DNA of 64,000 bases, taken from NCBI GenBank assembly GCA_036346355.1, contig CM070583.1, positions 8,246,001-8,310,000 of the forward strand, given 5' to 3'. This DNA is from Rhipidocladum racemiflorum (taxonomy: Eukaryota; Streptophyta; Magnoliopsida; Poales; Poaceae). Every line of letters starts with the position of its first letter. Position 1 is the first letter of the stretch. Positions 57,561 through 64,000 of this stretch are shown in pieces. The notes under the pieces were generated by a model, which worked only from the letters and a program-made list of their open reading frames with translations, searched no databases and was not told where the DNA came from. A program made the translations under genes and the position numbers.

Positions 57561-58384
57561 TACACCTCTGCAGAGTTAAAACTATTCGAATAGCCGTGTC
57601 TACGGTCATGGGCAAAGCAAAGAATGCTTTCATATTGATAGACTTTGGTTTTGATTTTAAAAACTAAAAGGTGGTTTTGTGTTGGGGTTTGGGAGTGGTT
57701 AGAACTCTCGAATGTTGAATGTCGGATGGAGCCAACTTGGTGGAAAGAACCTGTTTTATGTCTTGATGGAAAGAGTCATTGTGATTAAAGTTGATCTTTT
57801 AAAAGTTGGCGGTTAGAGCCTTTATATTAGTGATGGTGGATAGAACCTTCACTGCAATATGAAATAATTCAATTATTAAAAAGAATTGCAAAAATATGCT
57901 TTGTGAAACTTATTACTTAAATATGGTTTAATGAAATTTGGCTTTGTGCAAGAGAACCCTATTTAAGCTTCCTTTGGAAAGCCCCTCATATACACACTTT
58001 CCCCGACTTGCTGAGTACTTTTGTACTTACATGCTACACAACTTGTCATCATCAGAAATCTATCAGGACGCAACCGAGGAGGGTGAGCTCTACACTGAAG
58101 ACTTCGTTGAAGAGTGCCAGGATAACTAGTCGCGCTTCTAGTCGTCGCCTGTGGCGTTTTGGTGTTCGCTTGTTGTCGTTTTCTTTGTTTCCCGTGTTGT
58201 GTCTCCGGTCTTTTGACCGAGTATTGTAATAAGTGGCCATGTGGCCCATACTTTATTATTTATGTTACAATTTTCGTTATGTTCGGCAATGAAGTATCAC
58301 TGTTGACTGTGTGTACTAGCTACTGATCTGGGACTAGTACGGAAATACACAGGAGACTTCGGATAACCGATCCAGGGTCTCACA
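57561..58384 (+). repeat. 3' part of solo LTR G
   Basis: It resumes directly after the Tat insertion with CTCTGCAGAG (57566-57575) and CTATTCGAATAG (57582-57593). The hairpin TGAGTAC-TTTT-GTACTTA (58012-58029) is followed by exon b (58056-58129), which reads an acidic peptide (EIYQDATEEGELYTEDFVEE...) to a stop. It ends TCTCACA at 58384. Confidence 0.8.
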
Positions 58385-58490
58385 TTCGCCCACTACCTTT
58401 CGCGGGTATGCCCGCGGGCGAGATTTCGGGTCACGGGTACGCGTATGGGCGAGTACTACCTGTGCCCGCCGCGCCTGATTGCCATCCCTA
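58385..58490. mobile_element. Split hAT-like element, right piece and terminus
   Basis: CGGGTATGCCCGCGGGCGAG, CACGGGTACGCGTATGGGCG and the end TGATTGCCATCCCTA match the style of plant hAT elements whose termini read TAGGGATGGCAA. The next 8 bp, GTGTCAGT, would be a target duplication, but no partner copy was found on the left. Confidence 0.55.
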
Positions 58491-59327
58491 GTGTCAGTAA
58501 AAGAATGAGGATTTGATATAGAACTGTAGAATGATTCTCTAGCCTGGTCTGGAGACAAAGATTAAGTTCCAAGTGTTAAGGTCTAAATTATATTCGTGGT
58601 GGTCAAGAACTCCACGTTAGCATCCAAATATCCAATAATGCAACTGCAGCTGTTTCCTCTCCGTGTGGTGTACTTGGCCTGCTGCAGAATCCTGGCCTGT
58701 TTTTCATTTTTACATTTTTTTCCTCGTTCTTCGTTTTTTTTAAGCTTTGGACGTGCCCATTTTCTCATACTATTGTCAAGTTTAGAGTGCGATAGCCTTA
58801 GAATCTAATGTATTCTTCAGCTCAGACGTAAACTTTTTGCTCGTATAGGAATTCTTCACTACAGATGTAAACTACACTGCACTTCACTTGTTAGAATAAA
58901 TATTTGATAAAATTCCACTCCAAGTGCTTGTGTTATAGACTTTCTACTATTCTATTGGAAGCTGAAAGTTTTCTTAATCATTATGTGCATTTGCAGTATA
59001 TGTACAGAATAAGACTGCAAAACGCTCAATCTGCTTTGTCTGAAAAGAATGCAGAAGAAGCACATCTCTAAAGTTCACATTAATTGTTCACGAGTATTAG
59101 TTAGTACCTAATCATAATCCACAATTAGTAATCTCCAGTGTTAACAAAGCTCACTTATGATGTTTTATGTTGAAGAATTGAGCAAAATTTTCATATTAAT
59201 GTTGTATTTGTGAAACTGTGATGTACTTTTGTTATGTTGTCGTGTGGACATAAATTGATGTTCTTAATAGAATGTTAGTTTCTTAAAGTTCAGCCCGGGG
59301 TAAATTCAAATTATGGATCCGCCACTG
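58491..59327. other. AT-rich intergenic sequence
   Basis: No gene, transposon terminus or repeat was recognised. It contains short open frames only. Confidence 0.5.
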
Positions 59328-59886
59328 GACGTACGTGAGCAAGGTGGGCTGGCAAGCAGACACTCGTGCTCGCATGCTAAAAACATATTTGTAGTTGTAT
59401 TTAATTTTATTGTCAAAATTCATATTTAAAAGCCTAGCTCAAAAGGTGACAGCCTCTCCATAAGCAGTTTGTAACAACAACTGCTTGTGGAGAGAGTACA
59501 TGTGGCGTCTCTCGCCACCCACGATGGAATATATGCTCAGGGGCTCTACAAGCGGTTGGTAACACCAACCGTTTGTGATTTGCCCCCCACGTGGCTGCTC
59601 CACTACGCTTCCTGAACTCCTTTCGAACCGCAAGTGATACCCTCTGGGTATCACTCTCGGTTGCGTACAAGCGGTTCGACTATTCACTGACAGTGGCATG
59701 TCCTCAACCCCTCCCACGAAGGCAGGCATCCATCATGAAGTCGTTGACACATGTCTTGCGTACATGTCAACATGCATCGCTATCTTGTCTCAATGTATCC
59801 ATGCGATGGTACGTGTCAACATGTGGCCGACGTACGTGAGCAAGGTGGGCTGGCAAGCAGACACTCGTGCTCGCATGCTAAAAACA
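59328..59886. repeat. Identical 58-bp direct repeats flanking CACTA-like hairpins
   Basis: The 58 bp starting GACGTACGTGAGCAAGGTGG (59328-59385) recur identically at 59829-59886. Between them lie three hairpins: GCCTCTCCATAAGCAGTT paired with AACTGCTTGTGGAGAG (59450-59495), ACAAGCGGTTGGT with ACCAACCGTTTGT (59549-59577), and GAACCGCAAGTGATACC with GGTATCACTCTCGGTTG (59625-59666). Such hairpins built on an ACCGCTTGT phrase are common inside grass CACTA elements. No CACTA terminus was found. Confidence 0.6.
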
Positions 59887-59914
59887 AGATAAAAACTGAA
59901 AATTAAAAATTTGC

Positions 59915-60122
59915 ACTGTAATTGTACTGAAGTCACACTCAGTAAAAGAGTGCAACAACTTTAGATTTACTAGAGGGCATCTCAAATTGTACTGAAGTCA
60001 CACTGTAATTGTACTGAAGTCACACTCAGTAAAAGAGTGCAACAACTTTAGATTTACTAGAGGGCATCTCAAATTGTACTGAAGTCACACTGTAATTGTA
60101 CTGAAGTCACACTCAGTAAAAA
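59915..60122. repeat. 87-bp tandem repeat, 2.4 copies
   Basis: A unit beginning ACTGTAATTGTACTGAAGTC starts at 59915, 60002 and 60089; the full copies look identical. Each unit itself contains ATTGTACTGAAGTCACAC twice. Identity implies recent amplification. The array ends about 400 bp upstream of the NLR-like gene. Confidence 0.9.
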
Positions 60123-60525
60123 TTGCCCGGTAGCGGGGGTACCCAGTAAGTCCGGGTAATCTCTTGGACTACTCCGTACTGATTGTAAGGAACTGTAGAG
60201 GCCGGAGCATGTAGCACAGGCACAGCCGTAGAATGGAGGAACAATAGAAGTAGGCAAATAGCGGGCCGGAAGGAATAAAGTGTGGAAAATGAAAGCTGTC
60301 ATTGCGTGTGAATTGTGAAAGGACAAAGCTTCTCAAACTTCGAATGGACAAGAATCGAATTCGCTGGTCTTGCGTTAAAAGAAAAGAAAAGCATCCTATT
60401 CCCTCCAGTCTCGATTCGTTGGATAATTTGCATATGAGCACACACACTGGCCATGGCGTCCGTCGGTCTCCTCGTCTCTGTTCATTGCTCATTGGTCATT
60501 GCCCATTCTCAGTCCAGCTTAATTA

Positions 60526-62991
60526 ATGGCGGATCAGACGCATGGCGCGGTGGACTCGCTGCTGGGGCTGCTGTCGACGGCGATCAAGGACGAGGCGCGG
60601 CTGCTGGGCGGCGTGCAGGGTGACATGCAGTTCATCAAGGACGAGATGGACAGCATGAACGGCTTCCTGCTGCACCTCACCAAGACGGAGACGGAGCACA
60701 ACGACCAGCACCGCGCGTGGATGAAGCAGGTCCGCGACATCGCCTGCATCGCGCAGGACTGCATCGAGCTCTACGTGCGCGACCTCACCCCGCCCGGTGG
60801 CGGCGGCCTCTGGGCCTCCCTGCGCCATCTCCCCGTGCTCCTCCGAACTATGCCGGCGCGCCACCGCCTCGCCACCAGGATCCGCGAGCTCAAGGTCCGG
60901 GTGCGCGACGTCGGCGAGCGGCGCCTGCGCTACGGCGTCACCGTTCCAGAAGACAAGGCGGCGCCTCTCAAGCATGGCAAGCCGGCGGCCGGCCAAGACG
61001 ACAAGGACACCATCGACAAGAGGAAGGCGTTTCTGCGTGCCCTAGACGACGTCCAGGAGACATCTCCTCCAGCATCTTTCGGCCCAGCCATCGACCTACT
61101 CCTTCTCCACACCGCGTCCGTGTCACAAGGTGACGTGAAGAGCCTGAAGAGCAGGATCACTTCCATTCTGGGGAAATCCAATGTTCATACCAGAAAGATG
61201 CTCCTCCGTGCTCTGCACGCCTATCCTCATGGCAACAAACAAGAGCTGGATAAACTGGATGCGAAGTTGACGGAGGAAGACGAAGTAGAAGCGGACAAGG
61301 AAGTGAAGGTCTTCTGCTACAGCAAGCTGTCCACGCATTACAAGAGCTGCCTGCAATACCTGACTACCTTCCTCGTAGAAACCCGCATCAGCAGGGCACT
61401 CTTGGTCCGGCGATGGCTCGCCGAATCCATGGTGGCGAAGGAAGAGAACAAGACCCTGGAAGAAGCCGGTGAGCTCTGTTTCAGTGAGCTTGTCTTTCGA
61501 GGGTTCATCTGTCCCGTCGAATTTGGCGCCACCGGGAAGATCAAGAGCTGTAAAATGGATGAACATGCCCGGAACTTCATCATCGACATTGCCAGGAACG
61601 AGAACTTTGTCGCTAGAGGCATACCCACTCACCTTGAACGCCAGCTCCATATTCGGAAGATAGTTCTACAGCAACGGCAACGACAACAACAGCAACCGCA
61701 ACCACGACGGGGAGTACCGCGGCAATGGAACATCTGTGCCGGCGCAGCTCCGCGGGATGACTATGCCGGCGCCGCCGCTGCCACCACGGCGCCGGCAGAA
61801 AACAAGAATCTTCCCTTGGATGAGTTGGTACAACTCCTCAGATCACTCCCCGAAGAGTACCGGCTGAACGTGCTGGACCTAGGAGGCTGCAATGGCCTGA
61901 AGAAGCGCCACCTGAAGAGCATCTGCACGGTGCTCTCGCTCAAGTACCTCACGCTTCGGAACACGAACGTCACCCGGCTGCCCAGGCAGATTAACAACCT
62001 CCGGCAGCTGGAGACGCTCGACGTCCGGCAGACCGAGGTCCGGGACGACGACACGAGGCGCATCTTCCTCCCCAAGCTCAAGCACCTGCTTGCCGGCCGA
62101 CGCGCCGATTATCCCAGCGACGACGCCTCCGGACGCAAGGTAGCTTCACTGTCGACCGTGCGGCTGCCACGCGACGTCGGCGGTATGACCAACCTGGAGA
62201 TATTGTCCCATGTTCGAGTCTCTCGCAAGAGCTCCGTGCTGGGGGAAGTAGCGCTTCTTAAGAACCTCAGGAAGTTGGGCGTGGTTCTCCATGGAGATGA
62301 CCAAGCAGGTGTTAGAAATCTCCTCCGGGTGATCAGCAGGCTGAGCAACATTCGCTCCCTGTCAGTCTGGATCATCAGCAAACACAGTGACACTCACACA
62401 CGGCAGATCCCCACCGCCGGCGATGGCGTCAATCTTGAATGGGAAGGTGGCGACGGCGATGCCACATTATTCACGCGTCCGGCGCGCCTCGAGAGCCTAA
62501 ACATCAGCGGCAAAGTGCGCAGCACCGGATTTCCTACCTGGGTCCGCGACCTCGCCAACCTCTCCAAGGTGACCCTATGCGAGACCTCGCTGCCGGATCG
62601 ACCTCTGCAAACCCTAGGCAAGCTTCAGGGCCTGCGCTGCCTCAGGCTCCGTGGCAACGCTTTCCAGGAAGCCAAGCTCATCTTCAACGCCGGCGAGTTC
62701 AGCAGCCTCGAGTGCCTGCTCATCGAGGATGGCACCATGGCAGGCATCGATTTCCAGATTGGCGCGGCTCCGAAGCTGGAGAAGATTGTCTGGTGGCGCA
62801 GTGCCGGCGGCAAGGAAATAACCAGTGACATGGTCACTGGTACCCAGCACCTCCCGCTGCCGGTCGAGCTCAATTTCCGCTGTAACTCCAGCCTGCATCC
62901 ATTGAAACAGGGCATTGCTGCTCATCCAGATGGGATCGCGGAGGGGCTTGCGCGCGATATCACTATCACAGAAGCTGTGGAAGAAAGCTAA
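60526..62991 (+). CDS. NLR-like protein: coiled coil, winged helix, LRR, no NB domain
   Basis: An intact single-exon, GC-rich gene of 821 codons. Residues 1-85 form an Rx-type coiled-coil N terminus (WMKQVRDIACIAQDCIELYV fits the EDVID region). Residues 262-350 match the ARC2/winged-helix part of plant NLRs (HYKSCLQYLTTF, LVRRWLAESMV, LEEAGELCFSELVFRGFI). Residues 382-425 are a Gln/Pro/Ala-rich linker, and 430-790 hold leucine-rich repeats (LKYLTLRNTNVTRLPRQINN). Between the coiled coil and winged helix only ~120 residues remain. I see no P-loop, RNBS or GLPL motif, and the MHD position reads MDE. LRALDDV (residues 170-176) faintly recalls kinase-2. NLRs are cytoplasmic or nuclear immune receptors; without ATP binding this one would more likely act as a helper, decoy or regulator. 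Its start has no competing upstream ATG in frame. Confidence 0.85.
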   Translation: MADQTHGAVDSLLGLLSTAIKDEARLLGGVQGDMQFIKDEMDSMNGFLLHLTKTETEHNDQHRAWMKQVRDIACIAQDCIELYVRDLTPPGGGGLWASLRHLPVLLRTMPARHRLATRIRELKVRVRDVGERRLRYGVTVPEDKAAPLKHGKPAAGQDDKDTIDKRKAFLRALDDVQETSPPASFGPAIDLLLLHTASVSQGDVKSLKSRITSILGKSNVHTRKMLLRALHAYPHGNKQELDKLDAKLTEEDEVEADKEVKVFCYSKLSTHYKSCLQYLTTFLVETRISRALLVRRWLAESMVAKEENKTLEEAGELCFSELVFRGFICPVEFGATGKIKSCKMDEHARNFIIDIARNENFVARGIPTHLERQLHIRKIVLQQRQRQQQQPQPRRGVPRQWNICAGAAPRDDYAGAAAATTAPAENKNLPLDELVQLLRSLPEEYRLNVLDLGGCNGLKKRHLKSICTVLSLKYLTLRNTNVTRLPRQINNLRQLETLDVRQTEVRDDDTRRIFLPKLKHLLAGRRADYPSDDASGRKVASLSTVRLPRDVGGMTNLEILSHVRVSRKSSVLGEVALLKNLRKLGVVLHGDDQAGVRNLLRVISRLSNIRSLSVWIISKHSDTHTRQIPTAGDGVNLEWEGGDGDATLFTRPARLESLNISGKVRSTGFPTWVRDLANLSKVTLCETSLPDRPLQTLGKLQGLRCLRLRGNAFQEAKLIFNAGEFSSLECLLIEDGTMAGIDFQIGAAPKLEKIVWWRSAGGKEITSDMVTGTQHLPLPVELNFRCNSSLHPLKQGIAAHPDGIAEGLARDITITEAVEES

Positions 62992-63245
62992 CTCTGGCCT
63001 CTGGCTCTGCTGTGAGTGTCCGTGCCGTGCTTGTGTTCGCTAGATCATATCCATATGGCTAATGATGTCTTTAATTATCTCTAATGTTTCTGTGTGTGTT
63101 TGCTGCCTAAATGCATGCCTTGCAATATTGATGTCGTACTTCATGTTCAGCTCTAGCTCCTGTGTGTTGGGTGCTATATATTGCTAAGTGTGTGATCTGA
63201 TTGACTGGTGTGATGTGATGTATGGATATTGGCATATGAATGATC

Positions 63246-63251
63246 AATAAA
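63246..63251 (+). terminator. Polyadenylation signal of the NLR-like gene
   Basis: AATAAA about 255 bp after the stop codon, preceded by T/G-rich sequence. A 3' UTR of this length is normal for a plant gene. Confidence 0.5.
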
Positions 63252-63443
63252 ATGTCTTCTCTGAACCGTGATCTGACCATCATTCTCACCTCCTCACTCT
63301 CAGGTAATGGTATTGTGGACAGTACCGTTTTGCTACAATTACAAGCGGCCGCTGGCATGGCACTTCGCTTGGACCTTGCTCTCTGAGATCCATGCATCTA
63401 TCTCCACACTCTCATGTCATTTTGTAAAAAAAAAAAACTCTAA

Positions 63444-63525
63444 GGGGTGTTTGGACGAGGGGTATGTCAAATTTGAACTAAATCCCAAAACATTCTAATA
63501 AAATACTTCTAATCCAAACAGGGCC
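63444..63525. mobile_element. Tourist-like MITE fragment
   Basis: GGGGTGTTTGGA at the left and TCCAAACAGGGCC at the right form imperfect terminal inverted repeats of the PIF/Harbinger type. The flanks are TAA and TAG, close to the expected 3-bp duplication. It is 82 bp long and AT-rich. Confidence 0.5.
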
Positions 63526-64000
63526 TAGGTTATGTCAAATTCCAAGTTTGTTTTTCTCGCCGATTCATTTTCTCTCTCCACTCTTTCCAATCCATAAGCA
63601 CCCTACCTCTCCTTGGCTTCCACCACGATACCCAGCACCCACTGTATATCTAAACTAGTTTAGTAAGACCTAGGGCTGAAAAAGAGCCGAGCCGGATCGA
63701 GCATCGCCAAAGCTCTGACGGATGATGGCTCGGCTTCGCTCATTGATAAAACGAGCTAAAAGGTTAGTTCGGCTTGGCCCAATTCATGGTTTGAGCTAGA
63801 TCTATTTCTCATGGGTTTAGTTTTTCGTCTTGCTCCGTGAACCAAATTTCTTCATGTTGGTGGTTCCGAAAGATGTCTTCAGGTTGGATATGTTTTCCAA
63901 AATTTGATGCATGCATACAAAAAGAACGCGGACACATGATTTGAATTCAACCCATGTGAGAAATCACGAATCGCACACACGACACGATCAGGGTCATGTT
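63526..64000. other. 3' flanking sequence, no gene
   Basis: From about 63671, GGGCTGAAAAAGAGCCGAGC with repeated GAGCC/GGCTCG phrases resembles a hAT-type terminus, but no partner end lies in the window. Nothing else is recognisable. Confidence 0.35.

Larger units (their letters stand above)
38280..58384 (+). mobile_element. Solo LTR of family G carrying two nested transposons
   Basis: It starts TGTAACATCC (38280) and ends GGGTCTCACA (58384). The flanks TTCGT (38275-38279) and TTCGC (58385-58389) differ by one base and are probably the target duplication. Removing the hAT (38811-44526) and Tat (46486-57560) insertions with their duplications leaves about 3.3 kb, the normal LTR size here. LTR pieces are 38280-38810, 44527-46485 and 57561-58384. 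It holds exon a (45631-45702), the palindrome box split by the Tat insertion, the hairpin (58012-58029) and exon b (58056-58129). Confidence 0.8.

Noticed and set aside
60717..61133. Alternative frames in the NLR-like gene
   Set aside because: Arg/Pro-rich shadows of the GC-rich coding sequence.

Overview
This is nuclear DNA from a grass (Poaceae), and almost all of it is transposable elements nested in one another. The evidence is: Ty3/gypsy elements of the chromodomain Tekay/Del type with 3.4-3.6 kb LTRs; a Tat-lineage gypsy element with dual RNase H and an antisense gene; a hAT transposase gene with GT-AG introns; methylation-type CAG to TAG decay; and one GC-rich, single-exon NLR-like host gene. 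The species cannot be told from the sequence alone. No rRNA, tRNA, CRISPR or bacterial feature is visible.

Layout. 1-3.5 kb: minus-strand remnant of a Tekay-type element (family A). 3.5-6.3 kb: gene-free sequence with a hAT-like end and a field of AGTAAAG motifs. 6.3-20.3 kb: a nearly complete family A element (LTR 6816-10402, degenerate gag and pol, LTR 16183-19784) followed by a second truncated internal copy. 20.3-23.9 kb: LTR and leader of a related family C. 23.9-32.0 kb: a minus-strand LTR (family F) broken by a clean solo LTR (24195-27595, target duplication GATAC) and by a block with inverted ends (28341-31843). 32.0-35.7 kb: internally deleted gypsy element (family B). 35.7-38.2 kb: LTR A tail, copia 3' end and MITE-like sequence. 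38.2-58.5 kb: a layered nest. A hAT-like end is split by a solo LTR (family G, 38280-58384), which is itself split by a hAT transposon (38811-44526, 8-bp duplication CCTCTAGC) and a Tat-lineage retrotransposon (46486-57560, 5-bp duplication TACAC). 58.5-60.5 kb: CACTA-like hairpins and an 87-bp tandem repeat. 60526-62991: intact 821-codon gene for a coiled-coil/winged-helix/LRR protein that lacks a recognisable nucleotide-binding domain. 63-64 kb: 3' flank with MITE-like sequence.

The strongest new signal is inside the gypsy LTRs. Several diverged LTR families (A, C, G and, in part, F, E and D) share the same buried architecture. It consists of a short acidic exon ending at a GC-type donor (AG|GCAAG), a distal intron whose last 40-60 bases hold a conserved hairpin (TGAGTAC / GTACTCA with changing loops and one G-U pair), and a second acidic exon in the same phase that ends at a stop codon. 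The LTRs also share a box of two perfect palindromes, CTCTGCAGAG and CTATTCGAATAG. This looks like a spliced leader or micro-gene carried in the LTR. No start codon was found, so translation is unproven.
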